This document shows, piece after piece, positions 1 through 5,489 of a stretch of 5,949 nt of DNA. Made by a program: the position numbers and the translations under genes. Each line of letters begins with the position of its first letter. Position 1 is the first letter of the stretch. The notes under the pieces were generated by a model that did not search any database, had not been told where the DNA came from, and was given only the letters and a program-made list of their open reading frames with translations. Source of the DNA: RGIG3009 sp964490085 (lineage in GTDB: Bacteria; Bacillota; Clostridia; Oscillospirales; Acutalibacteraceae); assembly GCA_964490085.1 (NCBI GenBank), contig CAZBAO010000086.1:1-5949 (forward strand). The letters are read 5' to 3'.

Positions 1-654
1 CATGGGATCGATGTATTCACCGTCTTTATACACGCGCATATTGCCGGAAGCGATCTCGTCGATGAGCATCACGTTGCCGTCGGCGTCATAACCGAATTCA
101 AATTTGATATCGTAGAGAACAAGACCTTTTTCTTTCAGATCGTCCGCCACGATCTGGGTGATTTTCTGGGTCATGACTTTCATGTCGTCATACTGCTCGG
201 CGGTCATAACACCGAGATCCACAAGTCCGTCTTTGGTGACCAGCGGATCGCCCTTCTCGTCGTTCTTAAAGGTCATTTCAACATACGCGGGCAGGTCGGC
301 GCCTTCCTCGATATAATCGCTGTAACGGCGGTAGAAGCTGCCGACAGCCTTGTGACGGCAAATAACCTCCAAGCCCTTGCCGAACACCTTGGCGGGCAGA
401 ACCTCCATCGTGGTATCTTCCAAAGAGGCATCCACGTAGTGGGTCTTGATGCCGGCGGCATTGACTTTTTCAAAGAAATAGATCGACATACGCAGATTGA
501 CGTCGCCCACGCCGTCGATGGTCAAGCCTACCGCGTTCTCGCCAGGATCAAACACACCGTCTTTACCCGTGCAATCATCCTTGAACTTGAGCAAATAGTT
601 GCCGTTGTCAAGAGCAAATACATCTTTCGTTTTTCCTACATAGACCTGTTTCAT
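1..654 (-). CDS. purC: SAICAR synthetase (PurC), 3' end cut by window edge
   Basis: This cytosolic enzyme condenses CAIR with aspartate using ATP to give SAICAR in de novo purine synthesis. I translated 218 codons without a stop; the family is usually about 235 residues, so roughly 20 C-terminal residues lie outside the window. Visible motifs are the N-terminal ATP-binding GKTKDV (residues 7-12), EVICRHKAVGSFYRR (96-110), GDPLVTKD (135-142), LYDIKFEFG (180-188) and LIDEIASGNMR (197-207). The second classical PurC signature (D-x-K-x-E-F-G) is intact. The first is relaxed (VGS where T/A-G-S is usual), and the usual DEISPD is DEIASGN. From memory this resembles a PurC branch common in Clostridia. 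The ATG at 654 follows purE by 38 nt, with a purine-rich AAAGGGG upstream rather than a perfect AAGGAG. It should be co-transcribed with purE and so fall under the same riboswitch. Confidence 0.93.
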   Translation of the reverse strand, partial: MKQVYVGKTKDVFALDNGNYLLKFKDDCTGKDGVFDPGENAVGLTIDGVGDVNLRMSIYFFEKVNAAGIKTHYVDASLEDTTMEVLPAKVFGKGLEVICRHKAVGSFYRRYSDYIEEGADLPAYVEMTFKNDEKGDPLVTKDGLVDLGVMTAEQYDDMKVMTQKITQIVADDLKEKGLVLYDIKFEFGYDADGNVMLIDEIASGNMRVYKDGEYIDPM

Positions 655-692
655 TTTGGAAGACCCCTTTTATCAAAAAAATTTTAACGAAA

Positions 693-1181
693 TTACAGCG
701 CGGCCGCAACGGTCGCATCCTTTTCCAGTACCTTAGCGGCATCGGATTTGCGTTTTTGATCCAGTTTTGCCGCCAGCTCCCTATCCTCGACCGCCAAGAT
801 CTGTGCCGCGAGCAGTGCCGCGTTGGCACCGCCGCCGATGGCAACGGTAGCAACCGGAATACCGGTCGGCATTTGTACGGTGGAGAGCAGGGCGTCCATA
901 CCGTCCAGCACCGAGGATTTGCACGGAACGCCGATGACCGGCAAGGTGGTGTTTGCCGCAACGGCGCCCGCCAAATGCGCCGCCATGCCGGCGAAGCAGA
1001 TAAGCGCGCCAAGGCCGTTATCCCGCGCTGCGACCGTGAAGTCACGCGCTTCGGTGGGTGTGCGGTGCGCAGAATAGATATGTGCCTCATAGGGAATGCC
1101 CAACTCTTTGAGCACTGCCGTGGCTTTTTCCACGATCGGCAGATCGCTGTCACTGCCCATGATAAGTCCGATTTTTTTCAT
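693..1181 (-). CDS. purE: N5-carboxyaminoimidazole ribonucleotide mutase (PurE, class I)
   Basis: PurE converts N5-CAIR to CAIR, the substrate of PurC, in the cytosol. The protein is 162 residues, normal for the family. It carries the N-terminal phosphate-binding segment MGSDSDLP (8-15), SAHRTP (37-42) with the catalytic His39, GMAAHLAG (65-72), the VQMPTGIPVATVAIGGG stretch (102-118) and ANAALLAAQIL (119-129). SAHRT, rather than the SAHKT of AIR carboxylases, indicates class I, which works with PurK in most bacteria; purK is not in the window. The ATG at 1181 has an AAGGAG 8 nt upstream. It is the first gene of the purine unit, directly behind a promoter, a ZTP-type riboswitch and a terminator, and is followed by purC. 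Nothing looks damaged. Confidence 0.96.
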   Translation of the reverse strand: MKKIGLIMGSDSDLPIVEKATAVLKELGIPYEAHIYSAHRTPTEARDFTVAARDNGLGALICFAGMAAHLAGAVAANTTLPVIGVPCKSSVLDGMDALLSTVQMPTGIPVATVAIGGGANAALLAAQILAVEDRELAAKLDQKRKSDAAKVLEKDATVAAAL

Positions 1182-1189
1182 CGTCTACA

Positions 1190-1195
1190 CTCCTT
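1190..1195 (-). promoter_or_regulatory. ribosome binding site of purE
   Basis: AAGGAG lies 8 nt before the purE ATG. It sits just beyond the U-tract of the leader terminator and outside its hairpin. This suggests that the switch works on transcription rather than by hiding this site. Confidence 0.85.
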
Positions 1196-1202
1196 ACAAA
1201 AC

Positions 1203-1250
1203 AAAAAAGGGCACACCAAGCTTATCTTTTAAAAATAAGCTTGTGTGCCC
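1203..1250 (-). terminator. intrinsic terminator, expression platform of the ZTP riboswitch
   Basis: On the minus strand GGGCACACAAGCTTAT (1250-1235) pairs with ATAAGCTTGGTGTGCCC (1225-1209). This makes a stem of 16 pairs with one bulged base around a 9-nt A/T loop, followed at once by six T (1208-1203). That is a textbook rho-independent terminator lying in a 5' leader, only 21 nt before the purE start codon. Its first arm begins with the GGGCA that closes the riboswitch P3 helix, so terminator and ligand-bound aptamer exclude each other. Inferred behaviour: ligand bound gives read-through into purE; ligand absent gives termination. It is also the first clear terminator after pyrB, so it may catch read-through from the pyrimidine operon. 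Confidence 0.93.
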
Positions 1251-1333
1251 AGACGGTCGGCAAACAGAAAACAGCCTCCGCATCCTTTGTTCCTTTGTGG
1301 TTATCCACTTGATCCGTCAGTAGCAAAGAATGC
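1246..1333 (-). promoter_or_regulatory. ZTP/ZMP riboswitch aptamer (pfl motif)
   Basis: Read on the minus strand, the leader shows the pfl-type architecture. The P1 arms are GCATTCTTTG (1333-1324) and CAAAGGATGC (1289-1280), with one G-U pair. The internal loop holds CTACTGACGGATCA, followed by hairpin P2 GTGG-ATAA-CCAC (1308-1297) and a purine-rich AAAGGAA strand. A linker of about 17 nt leads to the conserved 3' element TGCCGACCGTCTGGGCA (1262-1246), in which TGCC and GGCA form P3. The P3 loop CCGTC (1256-1252) can pair with GACGG (1318-1314), matching the class pseudoknot. The usual GGCG/CGCC core appears here as a compensated A-U variant. The class binds ZMP (AICAR) and ZTP, which build up when 10-formyl-tetrahydrofolate is short, and usually turns genes on. 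The purE setting and overlapping terminator agree. The assignment is by pattern recognition; no covariance-model search was run. Confidence 0.9.
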
Positions 1334-1349
1334 TTATTTTTACTCGTCA

Positions 1350-1379
1350 AGTATACCATACCCGCTCATTTTCTGTCAA
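1350..1379 (-). promoter_or_regulatory. sigma-A type promoter of the purE-purC unit
   Basis: A perfect -35 box TTGACA (1379-1374) is separated by 18 nt from a -10 box TATACT (1355-1350), preceded by an extended -10 TG. The expected start site is near 1344-1343, about 10 nt before riboswitch helix P1, giving a leader of about 160 nt. The -35 box begins only 29 nt after the pyrB stop codon. The strength of the match suggests a vigorous promoter whose output is limited downstream by the riboswitch. I see no clear PurR-type operator next to it. Confidence 0.88.
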
Positions 1380-1408
1380 GGTATGAACGGCATTTTTCAA
1401 CAAGATTT

Positions 1409-2479
1409 TTACCGTTTCACCTGTGCTTCGCAGTACATACAACGGTATATCTGTTTTTCTTGGTTTACACAGCGGAACAGCTGTCTGGCTTCCTGCTCGG
1501 TTGCCGTGATGCAACGTGGGTTTTGGCAGACAAAACCTTCGATTTCTGTTGCGATCGGCTGCTTTTTGCCATCTGCCTCCGAGAGGAGTTTCAGGATAAG
1601 CGCCATTCGCATATATTTGCCGTTGAGCGCTTGCTTGAAATAGCAGGCGCGGGGATCGTCATCCACCGCCACGCTAATCTCATTGACGCGCGGCAACGGG
1701 TGCAGCACGCACATCGTCTGCGGTGCCTTCGCCATCTTATCCACGGTGAGAACGTAGCTGTCTTTCAAGCGCTCGTATTCCTCGATATCGTCGAAACGCT
1801 CGCGCTGAATACGCGTCATATACAGAATGTCCAACTCACCGATGGCATCGTCCAATGAGGTGGTTTCCACGCAGGTCATATTGCTCATATACTCGTGCTT
1901 AACGTAGCCGGGCAGGCGCAGTTCCTCCGGCGAGATCAGCACCGCACGGATACCGTGATAGCGCGACAGCGCGGCAATGAGCGAATGAACGGTTCTGCCG
2001 TATTTGAGATCGCCGCAGAAACCGATCGTCAGGCCCTGAAGCGTACCTTTTTCACGATAAACGGTGAGTAGATCAGCAAGCGTTTGGGTCGGATGGCAGT
2101 GACCGCCGTCCCCCGCATTGATGACCGGAATACCGGCACTCAGCGATGCCGCAAACGGCGCGCCCTCCTGCGGATGGCGCATCGCAATGATATCCGCATA
2201 GCAGCTGATGACCTTTGCCGTGTCGGCAATGCTTTCGCCTTTGGCAGCAGAGGATGAATCCGCATCTGAAAAACCGATCACACTGCCGCCGAGTTCCAGC
2301 ATCGCCGCCTCAAAGCTTAGGCGCGTTCTGGTGGAGGGCTCGAAAAACAAGGTCGCGAGCTTTTTGCCTTTGCATTTTTCGGCATACTGATCCGGATGCT
2401 CCATAATGTCACACGCAGTGGACAAGAGATCATCCAATTCAGCCGTGCTCAGATCCAGAATATCGATCAAACTTCTCAT
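1409..2479 (-). CDS. pyrB: aspartate carbamoyltransferase with C-terminal PyrI-like zinc domain
   Basis: This enzyme joins carbamoyl phosphate and aspartate to give N-carbamoyl-aspartate, the committed pyrimidine step. Residues 1 to about 300 form a complete catalytic chain: PSTRTR (48-53), SSAAKGES with Lys80 (76-83), MRHPQEGAP (100-108), HPTQTLADL (129-137), GDLKYGRTVHSL (156-167), MTRIQRERF (221-229) and HPLPRVNE (260-267). These match the E. coli-type enzyme rather than a short stand-alone form. The protein is 356 residues against about 305-310 for catalytic chains. The extra tail, after a linker near 301-312, has C318-x4-C323 and C347-x2-C350, with 24 positions from C323 to C347. That is the same spacing as the zinc site of the E. 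coli regulatory chain PyrI (C109, C114, C138, C141). The PyrI nucleotide-binding domain is absent. The ATG overlaps the pyrE stop as ATGA, with GGAG 7 nt upstream. It is the last gene of the pyr operon. Confidence 0.96.
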   Translation of the reverse strand: MRSLIDILDLSTAELDDLLSTACDIMEHPDQYAEKCKGKKLATLFFEPSTRTRLSFEAAMLELGGSVIGFSDADSSSAAKGESIADTAKVISCYADIIAMRHPQEGAPFAASLSAGIPVINAGDGGHCHPTQTLADLLTVYREKGTLQGLTIGFCGDLKYGRTVHSLIAALSRYHGIRAVLISPEELRLPGYVKHEYMSNMTCVETTSLDDAIGELDILYMTRIQRERFDDIEEYERLKDSYVLTVDKMAKAPQTMCVLHPLPRVNEISVAVDDDPRACYFKQALNGKYMRMALILKLLSEADGKKQPIATEIEGFVCQNPRCITATEQEARQLFRCVNQEKQIYRCMYCEAQVKR

Positions 2480-3132
2480 GCTTTTGCTCCGTTGATCGCC
2501 AAATAGTTTTTGATGCGCTCTACGTTTTCAGCGTTCGCATCGTCTTCTTCCAAATATTCGATGATGTCGTAGACGTCCACAACCGAGTAGACCGGGAATC
2601 CGAACTCTTCTTCTACCTCGGCCATTGCGGATTTTTCGGTCTTGCCTTTTTCTTTACGGTCAACCATCACGAAGGTGGCTTCCACTTTGACATCTTCCAG
2701 CGAGGCAAGATTCGCCATGCTTTCACGAATGGCGGTTCCGGCGGTAATGACGTCTTCCACGATCACGACGGATTCGCCTGCTTGCGGGACGTAACCGACA
2801 AAGATACCACCTTCGCCGTGGTCCTTGGCTTCTTTACGGTTGAAGAAAAACGGTACGTCCAGCCCCTCTTTTGCCAGGGCGATCGACGACGATACCGCAA
2901 TGGAAATGCCTTTGTAGGCAGGGCCGTACAGCACGGTGCGCTTCGAACCGACTTTGTCCAAATAGGCTTTGGCATAGAATTCGCCGAGCGTTTTGATCTG
3001 CTCACCGGTCTTAATGTCACCGGCATTGATAAAATACGGGATCTTACGCCCGCTCTTCGCTGTAAAATCACCGAATTTCAGCACACCGGCGCCTTGGAGG
3101 AACTTGATAAATTCTCTTTTATAGCTTTCCAT
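2476..3132 (-). CDS. pyrE: orotate phosphoribosyltransferase
   Basis: PyrE transfers ribose-5-phosphate from PRPP to orotate, giving OMP for PyrF. With the chosen start the protein has 218 residues, usual for the family. Key segments are FINAGDIKTG (34-43), GPAYKGI (70-76), the catalytic loop FNRKEAKDHGEGG (97-109) and the PRPP-binding motif VVIVEDVITAGTA (122-134), where the acidic pair binds the ribose hydroxyls. I chose the ATG at 3132 over an in-frame GTG at 3144. The AAGGAG overlapping the pyrF stop lies 11 nt before the ATG, while the GTG would share a base with that site and have no usable spacing. The 3' end overlaps pyrB by 4 nt. The acidic C-terminal region (about 176-206) is not alarming. 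Confidence 0.96.
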   Translation of the reverse strand: MESYKREFIKFLQGAGVLKFGDFTAKSGRKIPYFINAGDIKTGEQIKTLGEFYAKAYLDKVGSKRTVLYGPAYKGISIAVSSSIALAKEGLDVPFFFNRKEAKDHGEGGIFVGYVPQAGESVVIVEDVITAGTAIRESMANLASLEDVKVEATFVMVDRKEKGKTEKSAMAEVEEEFGFPVYSVVDVYDIIEYLEEDDANAENVERIKNYLAINGAKA

Positions 3133-3143
3133 ACTTTTTCCCA

Positions 3144-3149
3144 CTCCTT
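3144..3149 (-). promoter_or_regulatory. ribosome binding site that decides the pyrE start
   Basis: AAGGAG directly follows the T of the pyrF TAA stop, so stop codon and binding site share two bases. It is 11 nt from the ATG at 3132. A GTG at 3144-3142 overlaps its last G and cannot be served by it. The overlap suggests re-initiation by ribosomes finishing pyrF. Confidence 0.8.
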
Positions 3150-3846
3150 AATCAACAAATTCAGCGACACAGCGCTCGTACGCGGCAACCGGATCCTCGG
3201 CCGCCGTGATCGGACGACCGACCACGATATAGTCCGAGCCGATGCGTTTTGCTTCGGCGGGCGTCATCACGCGTTTTTGGTCACCGATATCCCCATCCGC
3301 AAAACGAACGCCGGGGGTCACGGTCAAGAAGTCTGCGCCGCAGCGCTCGTGTACCTTCCCCGCCTCCAGCGGTGAACACACGACACCGTCAAGACCCGCT
3401 TTTTTGGCGTTTTCCGCATAGTGCATGACGACCTCGTCGATCGGTTTTTGAATGAGCAGGTCGTTTTCCATGCTTTCCTGATCGGTGGAGGTGAGCTGCG
3501 TTACCGCGATCAAGAGCGGACGAGTGCCGTCGGGGCGGGTGAGCCCCTCGATCGCCGCTTCCATCATGCGCACCGTACCTGCCGCGTGCAGGTTGCACAG
3601 ATCCACGTCCAGACGCGACAGCACCGACATGGATTTTTTGACCGTGTTCGGGATGTCGTGCAGTTTCAGATCCAAAAAGATCTTGTGACCTCTCTTTTTG
3701 ATCTCACGCACGATCTGCGGACCCTCGGCATAAAACAACTCCATACCGATCTTTACGAACGGTTTTCTTCCGGTAAACTTGTCCAGAAACGCGAAAACCT
3801 GCTCCGCGCTTGCAAAATCGCACGCAACAATAACGTCCTTACCCAT
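3148..3846 (-). CDS. pyrF: orotidine-5'-phosphate decarboxylase (group I)
   Basis: PyrF decarboxylates OMP to UMP, the last step of the pathway. The 232-residue length fits the bacterial TIM-barrel family. Visible residues include Asp10 at the end of strand 1 (VIVACD), Lys32 in VKIGMELF, and the catalytic D-x-K-x-x-D of DLKLHDIPNTV (59-69; Asp59, Lys61, Asp64). The phosphate-binding end is TPGVR (177-181) and VVGRPIT (208-214). The ATG at 3846 lies inside the end of pyrD with an 8-nt overlap. An AGGAGG within pyrD, 8 nt upstream, supports it. pyrE follows after 15 nt. Function is secure. Confidence 0.97.
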   Translation of the reverse strand: MGKDVIVACDFASAEQVFAFLDKFTGRKPFVKIGMELFYAEGPQIVREIKKRGHKIFLDLKLHDIPNTVKKSMSVLSRLDVDLCNLHAAGTVRMMEAAIEGLTRPDGTRPLLIAVTQLTSTDQESMENDLLIQKPIDEVVMHYAENAKKAGLDGVVCSPLEAGKVHERCGADFLTVTPGVRFADGDIGDQKRVMTPAEAKRIGSDYIVVGRPITAAEDPVAAYERCVAEFVD

Positions 3847-4756
3847 GATGTGCTCCTCCTATGATATCGTTCAAATTTTGAATACCGTATTTATCCATCA
3901 CACGCGGTAATTCCTCAATGATAGTCTTGCAAACAAAGGGATCAACGAGATTCGCCGCGCCCACTTCCACCGCGGTTGCGCCCGCGAGCATCATTTCGAT
4001 CACGTCCTCGGCACTGCTGACACCGCCCATGCCGACGACGGGAATGTTCACTGCCTCGGCGACCTGGTACACCATACGTACGGCAACTGGGAATATTGCG
4101 CTGCCGGAAAAACCGCCCATTTTGTTGGCGATCACCGGTTTTTTGGTCTTTAAGTCGATACGCATACCGAGCAGGGTGTTGATCAGACTGATGCCGTCTG
4201 CACCCGCCGCCTCGCACGCTTTCGCGATGGAGACGATGTCCGTGACGTTCGGGGACAGTTTGATCAAGAGCGGCTTGTCCGTTACCTTGCGCACCGCCGC
4301 CGTGACTTCGGCAGCAGCTTCCGGGGACGTGCCGAAGCTCATGCCGCCGCCGTGAACGTTGGGGCAGCTGACGTTGACCTCAAACCAGCCGATATCCTCT
4401 TCCCCATTCAAGCGTTCGCACGTATACGCGTAATCCTCCACCGAAAAGCCGCTGACGTTCGCCATGACTTTTTTGTGGAAATGCTGACGCATTTTCGGCA
4501 ATTCTTCTGCGATCACTTTCTCCACACCGGGGTTTTGCAATCCGACCGCGTTGATCATGCCCATCGGACATTCCGCGATACGCGGGGTGGGGTTGCCAAA
4601 GCGAGGCTCCTTGGTCGTTCCCTTGAACGAGAACGAGCCGAGCAGATTGATATCGTACAGTTCCGCGAATTCGTAGCCGTATCCAAAGGTATCGCTGGCA
4701 GGGAAGATAGGGTTATCCAGTTCAACCCCACAGAGGTTGACGGTTAAGCGTCCCAT
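3839..4756 (-). CDS. pyrD: dihydroorotate dehydrogenase, class 1B catalytic subunit
   Basis: This FMN protein oxidises dihydroorotate to orotate and passes electrons to PyrK, which reduces NAD+. It has 305 residues, typical of cytosolic PyrDB. Landmarks are NPIFPASDTFGYG (15-27), FKGTT (44-48), NAVGLQNPG (69-77), NVSCPNVHGGG (128-138) with the class 1 catalytic base Cys131, IKLSPN (165-170), LINTLLGMRID (191-201), GGFSGSAI (214-221) and GMGGVSS (242-248) for FMN phosphate. A cysteine base and an adjacent pyrK together separate class 1B from class 1A and from membrane-bound class 2, which uses serine. The start at 4756 lies within pyrK (13-nt overlap) with AAGGAGG 7 nt upstream. It overlaps pyrF by 8 nt at its end. 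Confidence 0.97.
   Translation of the reverse strand: MGRLTVNLCGVELDNPIFPASDTFGYGYEFAELYDINLLGSFSFKGTTKEPRFGNPTPRIAECPMGMINAVGLQNPGVEKVIAEELPKMRQHFHKKVMANVSGFSVEDYAYTCERLNGEEDIGWFEVNVSCPNVHGGGMSFGTSPEAAAEVTAAVRKVTDKPLLIKLSPNVTDIVSIAKACEAAGADGISLINTLLGMRIDLKTKKPVIANKMGGFSGSAIFPVAVRMVYQVAEAVNIPVVGMGGVSSAEDVIEMMLAGATAVEVGAANLVDPFVCKTIIEELPRVMDKYGIQNLNDIIGGAHHG
3855..3860 (-). promoter_or_regulatory. ribosome binding site of pyrF inside pyrD
   Basis: AGGAGG spans the Ile-Gly-Gly codons near the PyrD C-terminus, 8 nt before the pyrF ATG. It fixes the pyrF start and implies translational coupling. Confidence 0.85.
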
Positions 4757-5478
4757 AAGATCTCCTCCTTTTTCAGCACCGGTCCGTCCTTACAGATACG
4801 CTTATAGCCGGTCACCGTTTTGCAGGAACAACCCATGCACGCGCCAAAGCCGCAGCCCATGCGTTCTTCAAAGCTGAACTGACCCTCGGTGGCGGTGTTC
4901 TTATACACCGCTTTGAGCATCGGTTCGGGACCGCAGGTGAAGAAATAGTCGTAACTTGCGGGCAGCGCATCGGTGACAAAGCCTTTGACACCGTACGAGC
5001 CGTCGACGGTGGTGACCGTGACGTTGGCGCCGAGCGCTGCGAATTCCTGCTCGTAAAAGACCTCGCTCGCGGTGTTAAAGCCTAACACCACCGAAACGGT
5101 TTTGCCCTGTGCGATGAGTGTTTTTGCCAGCATATACAGCGGCGGTACACCGACACCGCCGCCGAGCAGAAGCGCGTGATCGCCTGCTGATGCCGTATCG
5201 TAGCCGTTGCCGAGTCCTGTGAGCACATCCATCCGTTCACCGCTTTTCATCGTGCTCATCTGCGCGGTACCCTTGCCGACTACCTTGTACACAAGCGTCA
5301 GCTCACCGTTGACACAGTCACACACTGAGATGGGGCGACGCAGATACAGACCGTCCAGCTTGATGTTCACAAACTGGCCGGGGCCGGTGATCGCGCCGGT
5401 ATCCCCTTTCAGTACTATACGGTACACCGTGTCGGTAAGTGCCTCATTTTTCAGAATGGTAAAAATACCCTGTTTCAT
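4744..5478 (-). CDS. pyrK: dihydroorotate dehydrogenase electron-transfer subunit (FAD, 2Fe-2S)
   Basis: PyrK carries electrons from PyrD FMN through a [2Fe-2S] cluster and FAD to NAD+. It belongs to the ferredoxin-reductase superfamily. Its 244 residues are near the usual 250. The order is an FAD-binding barrel with GQFVNIK (34-40) and YLRRPISV (45-52, RPxS-type), a GKGT turn (68-71), an NAD-binding domain with LLGGGVGVPPL (104-114) and TCGPEPML (181-188), then the cluster C209-x4-C214-x2-C217-x11-C229. Cys219 is an additional cysteine beside the ligands. The ATG at 5478 has AAGGAG 5 nt upstream, overlapping the carB stop. The 3' end overlaps pyrD by 13 nt, fitting an obligate complex. Confidence 0.96.
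   Translation of the reverse strand: MKQGIFTILKNEALTDTVYRIVLKGDTGAITGPGQFVNIKLDGLYLRRPISVCDCVNGELTLVYKVVGKGTAQMSTMKSGERMDVLTGLGNGYDTASAGDHALLLGGGVGVPPLYMLAKTLIAQGKTVSVVLGFNTASEVFYEQEFAALGANVTVTTVDGSYGVKGFVTDALPASYDYFFTCGPEPMLKAVYKNTATEGQFSFEERMGCGFGACMGCSCKTVTGYKRICKDGPVLKKEEILWDA
4764..4770 (-). promoter_or_regulatory. ribosome binding site of pyrD inside pyrK
   Basis: AAGGAGG is formed by the Lys-Glu-Glu codons near the PyrK C-terminus, 7 nt before the pyrD ATG. This placement couples production of the two subunits. Confidence 0.87.
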
Positions 5479-5483
5479 CTTGA

Positions 5484-5489
5484 CTCCTT
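5484..5489 (-). promoter_or_regulatory. ribosome binding site of pyrK on the carB stop
   Basis: AAGGAG shares two bases with the carB TAA stop and lies 5 nt before the pyrK ATG. The same stop/binding-site overlap occurs at pyrF/pyrE. Confidence 0.8.

Noticed and set aside
655..692. T-rich purE-purC spacer as a terminator
   Set aside because: There is a run of T but no GC-rich hairpin before it, so it is best read as an ordinary intergenic spacer with the purC ribosome binding site.
1194..1283. A 29-codon minus-strand reading frame in the purE leader, ATG at 1283, AAAGGA upstream, TAA overlapping the purE ribosome binding site
   Set aside because: Its whole length is explained by the riboswitch 3' part and terminator, and the apparent binding site is the conserved purine strand and P1 arm of the aptamer. 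The peptide has no recognisable features, so I do not call a leader peptide.
1203..1345. Guanine/adenine (xpt-type) purine riboswitch in front of purE
   Set aside because: The three-way junction with its two kissing loops and TATA-type core strands is not there; the P1/P2/P3 pseudoknot arrangement and CTGGGCA end fit the ZTP class.
1380..1411. Possible terminator just after pyrB
   Set aside because: A-rich sequence is present, but no stable inverted repeat followed by a T-run can be drawn.
2782..3375. Long plus-strand open frames across pyrE/pyrF, and similar ones across pyrF (3421-3864), pyrD (3918-4355) and purE (756-1232)
   Set aside because: They lie antisense to genes with complete family motifs, have no good ribosome binding site or recognisable domain, and are expected by chance in GC-balanced coding DNA.
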